Below, one piece after another: positions 20,025-31,100 of a stretch of 33,609 nucleotides of DNA. The DNA lies in NCBI GenBank assembly GCA_015499985.1, contig JAAAUF010000432.1, positions 1-33,609 of the forward strand. The letters run 5' to 3'. The stretch is from Haplosporangium gracile (Eukaryota; Mortierellomycota; Mortierellomycetes; Mortierellales; Mortierellaceae). A program made the translations under genes and the position numbers. Each line of letters opens with the position of its first letter. Positions within the stretch are counted from its first letter, which is position 1. Under the pieces are notes generated by a model. The model was not told the DNA's origin. It ran no database searches and saw only the letters and a program-made list of their open reading frames with translations.

Positions 20025-20402
20025 TTAAACGGTTACATCCTCGATACTGGGTGCAGAGTAGACTTTGAGCTGTCTCTTTCCTGTTCGGAGGAGGTACTCG
20101 ATGGTCGAGAAGTCCCGCTGCTTCACATCCGAGTGCTTCCTGAACTGCATCCTAATAAAGGCGTGGAAGTGAGGTCTGTTTGCCTGTGGGCAAATGGGAT
20201 ATGTGAAGGGATTAGTGATCGTTCGTGATCCGTAACCTCTTTAGCTGTCTCCTGGGTACTTCTTGTTTCTGTATCTGAAAAAGACGGCGCCTTGCTGTCC
20301 TATTTATACCTCAGGCTTTAGTCTTGCGGCACGGAAGCACTCACGGTAGAGGTTGAGGATGTCCCGTTGCAATCCTGAGCGACGAACTGGAGCCGTTGAC
20401 AT
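20025..20402 (-). CDS. sdh6: Succinate dehydrogenase assembly factor 1 (SDHAF1/Sdh6, LYR protein)
   Basis: This small mitochondrial LYR-motif protein helps deliver Fe-S clusters to the SDHB subunit of complex II. Exons 20402-20310 and 20183-20025 join in phase 0 (intron 126 bp) to 83 residues; yeast Sdh6 has 79. The LYR signature is in ILNLYRECFRAAR. The second family block reads FIRMQFRKHSDVKQRDF, then IEYLLRTGKRQLKVY. It aligns with human SDHAF1, where the same block is RAEFRQHAGL...IEYLYRRGRRQLQLL. The start ATG follows directly from the LYR exon length. Each exon is too short to stand out by ORF length. Its stop is about 250 bp upstream of the SANT-protein start, on the same strand. It is divergent from the amino acid transporter. 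Confidence 0.93.
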
Positions 20403-21306
20403 GTTGCGCAGTTGCTGAATGAATGAGAGAGAAAGAGAGGAAGGTGATGTCCAATTCGATGTCAGACTTAAGAAGGCAAGGCCAGGAAAGAGCAGGTGAC
20501 GTCATTGATGATCTGCGCGAACAGTGGTGAAGGGAGCCAGGTCGGTACCATTCGCACTAGTACCTAACTTTTTTTGATCAAAATAATGTTTGGCTGTGTA
20601 CATGTAGATTCACTTGGCACAGACTCCGGCCTGGTGACCCCCTCGTTTCTTGTCCCTCAACAGATTGAACACTCGAAGTGCGACATAAAAAACAATTTTT
20701 TGTCTAGAGTGTGTGTCCCAGAAACCGAATTTTGTGTTCTCGATTCTTAGCAAACAATCCTCATTTTCTCCACGCCTTTTATCTTTATCTCTTTCCTTCC
20801 TTTTCTTCCCTACCTGACTTTCTTCTTTCCATTCTTCATTCATCCCTCTTTGCTTATCCTCTACATCCACCTTTTTTTCACTCTACTCCTTCTCCTCCTC
20901 GCCCTCATCCTTCATCTCTCCCTCTTGACTACACTCCCGCTCCCTCTGCAACATCCTCTCGGCTTTTCCCCTCCCTTCCCTCCCTTTTTCATGATCTAGT
21001 TTGTCAGTCATCCACTCTCAACTCGACTCGACCCAACCGTACCGACACCAACGTACTAACCAACGACAATACAACTGTTCTTTACTGCAACCCAATCCAA
21101 TCAATCTCCTTCGTCAAAAGGCAACCACTCTCCCTGGCAACCTCCTTTTCGGTCAACTTTCGCCACCCTCTCAACAAAAACCCTCCCCCTCCCCTTTCTC
21201 CCAACGACTTGTCACCAGTCTTTCTTCCGCCTTGATTCCCCACGCAGCTTCCCACCAGCAGTTCTCTGAACACGACGCCTACTCGTGGCGCAAAGACCAC
21301 TGGCAG
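20403..21306. other. Divergent promoter region and leader of the transporter gene
   Basis: This lies between the SDHAF1 start (minus) and the transporter start (plus). The part from about 20760 to 21000 is strongly CT-rich, as in a fungal promoter or 5' UTR. An open frame continues upstream of the chosen transporter start to an ATG at 21001, but its translation is low-complexity. No separate gene is supported. Confidence 0.45.
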
Positions 21307-24300
21307 ATGGACGACCATCTCGATGGCTACTACTACACTGGCCAGACCCCATTTCGAAAGCCTAACGAATCGGCCTTCCGCTTCCATGCCCGGCGACTGA
21401 TCTCAATCCAGACCCTTGGTCGGCTCGAGTACCAGGTCGAGGAGGCCGAGACCAAATTTAATCGGGCGCTTGGCCCCGTCGAGCTCACCTTTGTCGGACT
21501 TGGTAAGTTGGGCGTAGTTGGTGGCCACTGGCATGGCAAACAACCTAGCTCTTTCCTCTTCAAAATGGATCCTTCCCTTCTCCCCCTCCTCTCCTTCATA
21601 CATCAGGCGACCTCTCCAATAGATCACCACTACAGCTGCATTTACACTTCCTGTCATTCATTCATACTTTCTTATTTTACCTTTTGAGTTCGACTTTTCC
21701 TTGTTCTTGTCCTCCTCTTTGCCTCCCTCCCTTCTCTTCAAACGCTCACCATCTTTCTATATCAACGGGATTCCGTGTTAATTGTGATGGACATGACAAT
21801 GATGTACTTGGGACGAGTACAAGGACGGGACCTGTTTGTCTTTTTGGACACTGACCTGATTGAAATGACAGGAGTGATAAACAGTCAGCGACAAGGTAGT
21901 CAACAAAAAAAAGGGTGAGCCTGAGGATAAACAAAGGTCCAACCCCTCTCGTTTTTCCATCCATCTCCCTTTTTTCTTTCTTTTCTCTCTTTCTTCTTCT
22001 CGGAGACTTTTTTATTGTTTTGTTTGTCCAAAAAAACAACAAAAATTGTATGACAAAGTGCTCCTGTTCTTCCTTTTTTGTTGTTGTTGTTAATGTTGTC
22101 TTTTATCTCCAAAAGAGTTTGTCCAGACATGTTGACCTTTATTTGGAAGCGCACAGGACAAATTAAGAAAATACAGGCACTGTTGCAATGTATATCTTTT
22201 TTTTTTTTATTCCTGCAATTGTATTCTCCTTTCCTTTTGTCCGCTTGATTCCCGTATACTTTATTTTTTTTTCTTTCTATCGTTGTCGCTCTTTTTTTTT
22301 ATCTACCTGTCTTCTACCCTGCTTGATAGCACACCTGTTTCGATGGGGAAAAGGGGGTTACAAAGAAAAAGGATGCAACGGCGTCAAGTAAAAACTGAAA
22401 AAGACAAATAATGAGATGGACCATTGAAAAAGGAAGGAGAGGGGCGAGATGGACACGCAGTCTGACAGACTAACAGTCAGACAGACACCAAAAGGGTCAA
22501 GAGGACGAAAACTGATCCACTCGACCAGCAAGGATAATAACAAAAATCATCAAGAGTCAAGATTCACAAAAGCACCACCAACAAACCCCCTTCCTTTATT
22601 TCGTTCGTTCGTTCGTTCTTTTGTTCCCTCTTGAGGCCTAGGCCCGTCATTTTTGCTTGTCAATGAGAGGATCACAAATCGTTTGGGTGGTGGGTGCGGG
22701 TGGATCAGACCCGATTCATTATTCATTCACCACTGCAAATAACCAACAAAACCATATCTTCATGACTATTTATGCACCTGTCAGCCAAAAGATAGCGGTT
22801 GTCATATTACGTGCTACGCACTTCTAATTGGCTATGAATCTTCGCCCACAACTCAAGCGACTATCATATGCTCTCTGCTCTGTCCTGCTCTTTCCTCGTT
22901 TTCTTTTCTGTTGACTCCCCTCTCCTTGGTTCTGTGTGTGTCTCTGTCTGGATACGATGGCGTTGGACAGACGCGGTTGTGGGCTAAACCATCTTGCAGC
23001 TTTGTTGTTGGTCAACATACACACACACACACACACACGCCTCTTTTAGCAGTTGGATTACACAAACAATTACACCATTCATAGTCGTTTGCGAGTGAAC
23101 ACCAACTACATATTTTACAAAAAATTAACCCCTTCTTTCCATCCCTCTTGTTTTATAGGCGCTGTCATAGGAACAGGTGTCTACGTTCTTATGGGTAAGG
23201 TCCGCTACCTCTTCTTGCAGTTGTTTGCCGTTCATTTGAAAACAATAGTAATTCACAAAACTTGCTGAATCAAATATGGCCTACTTACTCTACTCCCACA
23301 TTTAATAGGCACAGCCGCCGCTACCCAAGCAGGTCCCTCTGTCACGGTATCGTTTATGCTTGGTGGATTCGTCTCTGGAATTGCAGCCCTGTCGTATGCA
23401 GAGATGGCGTCAATGATACCCATCGCTGGCTCGGCTTACACTTATGCATATGCGTCTATCGGAGAACTTGCAGCATGGATTATCGGCTGGGACCTCATCC
23501 TGGAATATATGGTTGGCGCTGCAACTGTATCTGTGGGCTGGTCGGCATACCTAGTGGTATTTTTCCAGGACGCGTTCAATGTTGACATTCCTCAAAAATG
23601 GATAAAGGCGCCCATTGAATGGAAGGACAGCGCCTTTCATCGTACAAGCAACTACTTCAACACCCCCGCCTTTATCATATCGCTCGCAGTCACCACGACC
23701 ATTTACTTTGGGATCCACATGACCGCTAGGATCAACAATGTCTTTGTCGCATTTAAGGTCTTGGTTCTGGTCATCGTCATTTTCTCGATGATTCCGTTTG
23801 TCAAGCCAGAGAACTATCACCCCTATATTGCAACAGAATTCGGAGTCAAGGGTATGCTGGAGGGAGCCTCGACTGTATTTTTCGCCTACATCGGATTCGA
23901 CAGTGTCAGCACTACGGCTCAGGAGGCTAGAGACCCGCAGGTCAATCTCCCCATAGGAATTATGTCGACAATTGTCATTGCGACAATAATCTATGTCGGA
24001 ATCAGGTATAGCTCAGTGAATACTTGATATCTGCTTTGCTTAGTTTTACTAGAAATATTTAACTGACGCGTTATGGCAACATTTTTTCATCTGTCTCTGC
24101 TCCTAGTGTTGTCACTGTTGGAGTTGCCCATTATCCCCTGCTGAATACAGATTCTCCTGTGGTGGATGCAGTGAAGCTAACAGGAATGAAATGGCTTGTA
24201 CTACTCACGGAGCTGGGAGCTTTGGCAGCGACAACGTCCGTTATCCTGGTCCTTCTTATCTCTCAACCCCGCGTTCTCTACGCCATGGCCAACGATGGCT

Positions 24301-25375
24301 TGGTGCCCCGCTTTTTCGCAAATGTCCATCCAATCTACAAAGTACGTTCGAATCTCGCTCCTAAATTCTTACCACTTACGAAAGACATTGATACCGAGCA
24401 ATTTCCAGTGTCTCATAGCGCATTTTTTTTCTTTTTCTTGTTTTGTTCATAGACTCCATCAACCAGCACCTTGATCTCTGGTATTCTCTGTGCCTTCTGT
24501 GGAGGCCTTTTGCCCATTCAGGTTCTGAGCGAAATTTCATCCGTTGGAACTATCTTTGCTTACTTTGTCGTCAACATTGGTGTCATCATTTTAAGATACA
24601 CGCGCAAAACAGTACCCAGGAGGTTCAAAGTACCTGGAGGTGAGTCCATTTTTTTAAATTGCAGCACGGTCAAAGACTGAAGCATAGCCTCATCACAGCA
24701 TACTCATGCGTTTCGGACGATTTTGTAATCGTGTTCATAGGTCCTTTTCTTTTGCCTGGTCTTGGTGCCGCCAGCTCGTTGCTCCTGCTCCAAGGAGCCA
24801 AACAGGATGCCATCATTCGATTATTAGTCTGGATGGCGGTCGGGCTTTTAGTTTACATCTTTTACGGAAGGCGGCATTCGGAAATTAACAACCCCCGACT
24901 TGAGGAACAATCCATGCGAGTCATCCACGAAAACTTTTCTACCAACACCCTCAATTATAACGGATATCTCGACGACGACCTTCGGCAGCAGTATGCACGC
25001 CAGGTGGCACGACAAATGGATTACGATCAACCACGGCGGCGGCGGAGCGACTATACTGTAGACGAGCGCCCTTCGTCAGAACACGGTGTCCGCAACCTTG
25101 GTCACTCGTACGAAATGTCAGGACTTCCACCGAATGGTTCCTCGCCGTTTGACGACGGCCTTTCTGATGGGGCTGTTGATAGCGGACATGGTGTGGGGGC
25201 ACCCACGGCGCCGAGCGAGGGCCACCAGGAGGTAATTGAGGATGTGATCAATGTGCCTGAACATCTGAGTGGTCACGCCGAGTCCAAGGACCAGTCCTCC
25301 AGTCACTCGAGGAGTAGTTCGCAGCCCCTGCAGGCTTCTCCGCAAACATACCCTGAGATGGCGCATGTCTCCTAG
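21307..25375 (+). CDS. Cationic amino acid transporter (APC superfamily, CAT-like)
   Basis: This is a membrane permease probably carrying basic amino acids. Exons 21307-21502, 23159-23194, 23309-24005, 24107-24341, 24453-24639 and 24741-25375 join in phase to about 661 residues. A cytoplasmic N-terminus ends in LGRLEYQVEEAETKFNRALG. The first TM carries the APC glycine signature GGAVIGTGVYVLMG, encoded partly on a 36-nt microexon. Further features are ALSYAEMASMIPIAGSAYTY (TM3), STVFFAYIGFDSVSTTAQEA (TM6 substrate region), ISQPRVLYAMANDGLVPRFF, and SVGTIFAYFVVNIGVIILRY. The last exon gives the final hydrophobic segments and a hydrophilic tail of about 160 residues. The start is the weakest point: the frame stays open to an ATG at 21001, which would add 102 low-complexity residues. 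Intron 1 is 1,656 bp, far longer than the other introns. Confidence 0.9.
22601..22618 (+). repeat. (CGTT)n simple repeat
   Basis: Tandem tetranucleotide units in the long transporter intron, visible directly. Confidence 0.75.
23019..23038 (+). repeat. (AC)n microsatellite
   Basis: Ten AC units near the 3' end of the long transporter intron, about 120 bp before the microexon. Confidence 0.9.
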
Positions 25376-25541
25376 GATCATAGTTGTTGCTTCAAAATAC
25401 CCTTTGACCCTTAAATACACCTGTACATATTTCCCTCCATCTCAAACCGTGATAAAATATCGCGTCTCTCTCTCTGTTCCTGGCTTTTTTTTTTCTCTCA
25501 CTTTCATCATACCTTATCCCGCTCGCCCAACTTGCCCAGAA

Positions 25542-27827
25542 ATGTCCATGATGACGGCCGAGACAGAAGCCCATGGCCACCACAGTAACATTAACAACAC
25601 TAGCGGGCGCACTCATCAACCAGCCAGCAACAGCAACACGGACCAGGATGCTCTCTTCGACCTCATCCTCCAACAAGTGCCGGCGCCCAAACGCGAGATG
25701 CTCTCAACAACCTGGTCCAAAGACTACCTCAACCGCCTAACCTCCCTTCCAGCCCGGGCACTTCACAACGAGCCCGAAAAACTACGAGAGGAGCAAGTCA
25801 AAGTCGAGCGGGACATGTCAGAACTGGCTTTTCGAGACTACAAGGCGTTTATCTTGGTCAAGGACTGTAAACAGGATGTCCAGTCGACTTTTGAGACTCT
25901 GGGACAGCACCTGGACCATTTCCAGGAGACGATTCCCGAGTTTGTCGAGACCTTGTCTGGGTTCTCGGCCAAGGTTGCGCCCATCTTGGAGAGACAGCAT
26001 GTTTTCTCATCGATTTTGGCTACGCATTCGCAGTTGTTGGAGGTGCTCGAGATCCCGCTGTTGATGGAGACCTGTGTCAGGAATGGGTACTATAATGAGG
26101 CACTCGAGTTGGCGAGTCATGTCCAGAGATTGGTTTTGCGGTACCCCGGGATCGGGATTATTCAGGAAATTGATACCAAGGTCGCGCAGGGCAAGGAGAT
26201 GATGTTGGTACAGCTCTTGGCGCAGTTGAGGGAACCTATCAAGCTGCCTGTCGCTTTGAGGATCATTGGGTTCTTGAGGCGGATTGGGAGCTTTAAGGGA
26301 CAGTTGGACCTGGTCGAGGACGACGACGACCATCACCATCTAACAACAACCTCAAAACCCAAGGGGACGTCGTCGTTCTTCTCGTCTGTGTCGGGTGCGT
26401 CGTCTTTAGGAACCGGTGTGGAGGATGAGACCCCGCTCAAGATGCTCTTCCTGAAATCTCGTGGGCTGTACATGAACCTGCAGCTGTCCAAAGTTGTCTA
26501 CCACAAGGGTGATTCGTTTGGATACCTCAAGAAGTACATCGATGTCACTCGCGAGTGTCTCTTTGACATCATGACCTACTACAAGAGCATCTTTGGCAGT
26601 GTCGACCACTTCACGGGTTTCTCGTCATCACTGGACTTCCGTGGCACAGGATCGGCCGATTCGAGTCCCATCGCAACACCATCAGCAGGATCAACCTTCA
26701 AGCCCTCGCAGAACTACCCGAAGCAGCATTCGTGGACGACAGACAACCTCTTGGCGGATTTCGTCACCTACAGGACGCAGACCTTGCTTCAGCTACTCAA
26801 GGCGCACATCCCTCAAATCAACGACACCTCGGCCTTGTCTTCAATCCTGACACAGCTCATGTACTTTGGCGCTAACATGGCCAAGATCGGGTTCGACCTG
26901 CGATACTTGGTCACGTCACTATTCGAGGAGGCCGCCATCCGTGTGGTTGGAGGAGCCTTCCAGCGAGGAGCAGACGAGTTTATTGACGGTCTGGGAGGCG
27001 ACGGCAAGGACTACCCAGATTGGCTGCTGCCAAGTCAATGGATGCTTGGCGGGACAGGACGCGCGCCTTCTTCAGCATCGTCGACTCCCCCTTCTTCTTC
27101 CACAGTGACATCCCCCGTATTGGGTCGAGGAGAGGGATCGCCTGAGTCAGCATCTTCACCCGCTATGACACCTTTATCCATGTCGCCTCAGACCTGTCTC
27201 ATGGACTATCCAGCCCTTGCCTACCTGACCAACTCGTACCTCGCAGCACTGAACTCCTTACGTCTGCTGGCTCCACTCTCGCTGGCAATCCCTCTCCGTG
27301 AGATCTTGGTTGACAGTCTGTTGCATGTAGACATGGCTCTGGAACAGTACGACAGACTGATCTTTGGAGAACGGCCCTCGGCCTTCCAGTCAAGCCTCAT
27401 TGTCACCACCACCACCACGCCAGCAGCACTCTCAGACGCCACAACCACTACGAACGGATATTTCAAGTTGCAGGGCAGGGAAGGGTCGGCAGTGCTGCAC
27501 GAGAAGAAAATCATGGATGGGTTTGTTGTCGTCTACAAGCGCGCTGTCCAGGATTATATCTTCAAGTGCTTTGATGAGGGCATCTACGGAGGACTCGTCT
27601 TTGTGGAGAAGGATCTGGACGTTCAAGTCGAGGAACAACCCGAGATCAACATCCAACCTACACCTGCTACTGAGGATACAGTAGAAGAGTCCACCGAGTC
27701 CACTGTAGAGGTAGTAGCAAACAACCAGCCTTCTCAAGGTACGGACGCGCTGACCGATGCATCATCCAGTTCAACACCAGCGGTTGAAGAAGCCACGCCC
27801 ACATCTCCTACCCCAAAATCATCATAG
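25542..27827 (+). CDS. cog8: Conserved oligomeric Golgi complex subunit 8 (COG8)
   Basis: COG8 is a subunit of the COG tethering complex (lobe B) that captures retrograde vesicles at the Golgi. This intronless ORF gives 761 residues from the Met at 25542. Upstream codons in the same frame translate the 3' end region of the transporter gene, so the longer start at 25269 is rejected. The N-terminal domain has the family order: YLNRLTSLPARAL, EPEKLREEQVKVERDMSEL, then DYKAFILVKDC and the long helical stretch LEVLEIPLLMETCVRNGYYN. Later come LKSRGLYMNLQLSKVVYHKG, RECLFDIMTYY and YRTQTLLQLL. Low-complexity Ser/Pro/Thr inserts (about 600-640) and an acidic C-terminal tail look species-specific. Its start is only 166 bp after the transporter stop on the same strand, and it converges with the SUMO protease gene. 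Confidence 0.93.
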   Translation: MSMMTAETEAHGHHSNINNTSGRTHQPASNSNTDQDALFDLILQQVPAPKREMLSTTWSKDYLNRLTSLPARALHNEPEKLREEQVKVERDMSELAFRDYKAFILVKDCKQDVQSTFETLGQHLDHFQETIPEFVETLSGFSAKVAPILERQHVFSSILATHSQLLEVLEIPLLMETCVRNGYYNEALELASHVQRLVLRYPGIGIIQEIDTKVAQGKEMMLVQLLAQLREPIKLPVALRIIGFLRRIGSFKGQLDLVEDDDDHHHLTTTSKPKGTSSFFSSVSGASSLGTGVEDETPLKMLFLKSRGLYMNLQLSKVVYHKGDSFGYLKKYIDVTRECLFDIMTYYKSIFGSVDHFTGFSSSLDFRGTGSADSSPIATPSAGSTFKPSQNYPKQHSWTTDNLLADFVTYRTQTLLQLLKAHIPQINDTSALSSILTQLMYFGANMAKIGFDLRYLVTSLFEEAAIRVVGGAFQRGADEFIDGLGGDGKDYPDWLLPSQWMLGGTGRAPSSASSTPPSSSTVTSPVLGRGEGSPESASSPAMTPLSMSPQTCLMDYPALAYLTNSYLAALNSLRLLAPLSLAIPLREILVDSLLHVDMALEQYDRLIFGERPSAFQSSLIVTTTTTPAALSDATTTTNGYFKLQGREGSAVLHEKKIMDGFVVVYKRAVQDYIFKCFDEGIYGGLVFVEKDLDVQVEEQPEINIQPTPATEDTVEESTESTVEVVANNQPSQGTDALTDASSSSTPAVEEATPTSPTPKSS

Positions 27828-28148
27828 AGCCTTTTTTTTCTTACGCTTGAGATGCACAACAAGAATATACGTTCTTCAAGTACAATATCAAAGAGCAATC
27901 GAATCTGATACATTGAAGAGGGAATGAACTGACAGACTGACAAGACAAATAACAAAAAAAGAAACATGTAAGGGCATATTAGGTGGGTGATGATATGGTG
28001 TAAAAGTACAATAACAGCAAGTGAAAGCTGAAGGTTAAACGAGGGGAAAGAGAAAAGGAAAAAAGAAACAGAACAAAGAAGGTTCACCACTGTCAGTCAA
28101 GAAAAGAAAATACTTCAGATATCAACCAATCGATCAAACGTCCACCCT
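27828..28148. other. Convergent 3' intergenic region (COG8 / SUMO protease)
   Basis: About 320 bp lie between two convergent stops. The stretch is A-rich on the plus strand and presumably holds both 3' UTRs and polyadenylation sites. No gene is seen. Confidence 0.5.
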
Positions 28149-31100
28149 TCATTTTCGGGTTTTATCGGCATGAGCCTTCATTGACGACTGTTTGGGAAGT
28201 GCGCCCGATGCTTGCTGTTCGGCAAGAAACACCTTGTAGTCCTCCGCCAGCTGCATCACCACATCCCGGTAGTATTCACGCTTGTTCGGTAACTCATCCG
28301 CTTTCCAATACTGTTCGAGCTCAGGCTTGTTATTCTAGATCAGTGAAGTAATAGGGGAAAATTAATCCTTTGCTCGAAGTATGCAGATCTGAACCAAACG
28401 CGTCTGTATGAGATAAAACGAGTAAATCGACAAAGTAGCTTACCACGATGGCATCGAGCAGTTGGTGGGGGTTCTTGAGGAACATTTCAGCAAAGTGGAG
28501 CAAGTACAGTCCGCAGTCGCTATAGTTATCCTGCTTTGGAGGCTAGATCATGAAAACCGAAACGGGCGTGTTAATCGCTGTCACCTCCTGGAATGAAATG
28601 AAAGCTTTTATAACATAGTTTGACACTCACCTTGGCGTACTTCCCGATAATTTCATTCATGGTCAGTGTCTTTTTTATCCCCTTTCTCGCCAAAAGTTCT
28701 TGTTGAAGATAGGACCGCAATGCCTTGGATACTGCTGGATGATAACCTCCAAGTGAATCCAGGATGACAATATATGAGCTAGTCGGTGACACGAGGAGAG
28801 AAAGCGTCCAATGGTAAGGAAAACTTTCTAACAATCCAAATACGCCTCGCACTCGCATAACACTCACAAAAACATACTTTGCTTTCACATCAACTGGAAC
28901 TAAGGAGCGCACTCTTTTAGGCCTTCCTGTCGCAAACTCAGCCTTCGCCGGCGCGTCTTGTTCTTTTCCATGCTCTCCCTTGATCTGAAGTAGATCATTT
29001 TTGGTGCTTCCTGCCAGACTATCCATCGACTCTGCGACTGAGGGCAAAACAGGTGAGCCAGGTGAAAATCTAATTGGCGGATCACGTGCTGGACTAGGGA
29101 TCGGACTAGCCGCGGTACTACTCTCATTGCTGTTCGTCTGAGCTTGATCGTCAGAGTCCTCCCGCAAAAGTAGGGCTGGGTTGGTAATGATTGCCAGATA
29201 CCAATGTGCCCTACGTGAGAGAACATGTAGGTCGTTAGAAAATAAAAGCTCGCGTATTTCAAATATCTTTTAACGCGATATTCATGACATATTAAGACTT
29301 ACTTTTCACAAATTGGCACGACGATGGAGTCCATAGCAAAGAGGTCAATCTTGTTTGTCCAACTTTTGACAGCGTCGTATGCGCTCATTCCCGCACTAAT
29401 ATGACAACAATAGTAATAACGAAAAGCGAAGAGATATTAGCACACCAATATCATGCTTTTTGAAATACCATGCGTAGGTAAACGCACCTATGAATCGATC
29501 CGGCACGCGACTTACGCAGGCTTGTCAATCAATCTCTGATAGAAGAAAGAGTTGAAAATGTATGTCCTCTTTGCAAGGGCTGAGTGACTTTTCTCGAGCC
29601 CTTCATAAACATACCTGGCAGATTGGCAAAGAGAAAGAGAACAAATCAGTACTTGATGTTGGGAGATGCTCAATGTATAACGATTGTCTGAACGAATGAG
29701 CACATGAACATACTTCAGACCAAACTCGATAAGGATATCGTTCAAGAAATCGTTCTCGAAAAGTCGCGCCAAATCCTCGATGTGGACCGCGATGGATCTT
29801 GTCTTGGCAGTACTCTTAAACGGGAACATAAATAACCTATTTCACAACCAAAACACAACTCTGGTTTGCAAACAATTCGATCCGCGTAACTTCGTACATC
29901 ATCGAAACAGATTCACAACATCGAAACTTACGTCTGACGTGGTTGAATATCCCCTGGATCGCCTGGAATATGAGGAACGACTGCGTTTGTGCCACCAGAA
30001 GGAGATTCGACAGGAGACTGAGCACTACTGAAAATGACGCCAGAGTGAATGTGAGTAACCTTGAAGATATCTGGATCCGACAAAATTTGTGATTATGGTT
30101 GAATTCATTGACTCACCTCAGACCCTCCAGATATTTTCCGGCACTCTCAGATCTAGTGTGCGGACGAAATCATTTTTCATTAATATAGTGCAGAGGATAA
30201 TACGTCCTAGCCATAATGTCCAATGCATCATCAGCTTGCTGTCCGCATAAATGATTCTTACGTCAGCTTATGTGTGGAATAGCCCATCGAAGCAAGTCTA
30301 TCGCAGTATTCTTCAATATCAGGTTTCTCTGATGTGGTGTACAAAATCAGCCTCCTTCCTTTGCCTGGCAATGGAGATGGGTCGTAATAGGGTGCAAGGA
30401 TCGAATCGGGCTCAAGTTTTTCGCTCGTGCTTAGAACGATCAACTTCGTCTCGCCTCCAACGTAGTACTACAATTGTTAAAAACATTCCAGATGCGATTA
30501 GCTTCAGCACAGACAAATAAGCGTATGTCTTGTTGCAATCTTCGAAAAGCATATATACCCCAACAGTCCTGAGTGTTTCATGCGGAATCTTCGTCGCGTT
30601 CTTGTCAATATTAATGATGAATCGATCCGGGCCAAACTGAACCACCATCTTTTGCCGTTTGATATCGATCTTTGTCCCGACGCGCACCATTTCGAGAGGG
30701 AGATGTGGAAAGGACCCTACGCCCAACTGCTGTGACTTTTCGGAAAGCGAAGGTGTAGGTGGACTGTGAACCTTTGCCTGGCCGGGGGATGACACTGGTG
30801 AGGCAGACGAGACAGACGAAGCAGGCGAGGTAAAGAGTGAAAACATCTGCTTTGTTGGTGGCGAGGTAGGCGGTGTTGAAGGCGGCGCAGGTTTGACAGA
30901 AAAAGATGATGGCACAGTGGTGGATGAAACTGGTTTTGCTGAAGGTGTCATAGGCTTGACTGACGGTTGTGTAAGTTTTGTTGAGGTCAACGTGGTCTTT
31001 ACGGAAGTTACGTTTGGTTTCGTTAGAGGCGTTGCTGAGTTTGTTGCGCGGTTGAGCTTGAATGCGTCTGAGTGTTCTGAGTAGACGCTTTTACGGTAGC

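Larger units (their letters stand above)
21503..23158 (+). other. Long first intron of the amino acid transporter gene
   Basis: The intron is bounded by GTAAGT at 21503 and TTATAG before 23159. It is T-rich with several poly-T runs, a (CGTT)n tract near 22601 and an (AC)n tract near 23019. No open frame within it shows a recognisable protein motif, and I saw no transposon signature. It may contain an enhancer, an alternative first exon or an intron-encoded RNA; none is supported directly. Confidence 0.6.

Noticed and set aside
20711..21235. Plus-strand ORF of about 174 codons in the SDHAF1/transporter spacer
   Set aside because: It lies in a CT-rich leader and has only Ser/Pro/Leu-rich translation. 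No conserved motif is visible.
25269..25541. N-terminal extension of COG8 in frame to 25269
   Set aside because: It overlaps the end of the transporter coding region in another frame and has low-complexity content. The COG8 homology begins after the Met at 25542.
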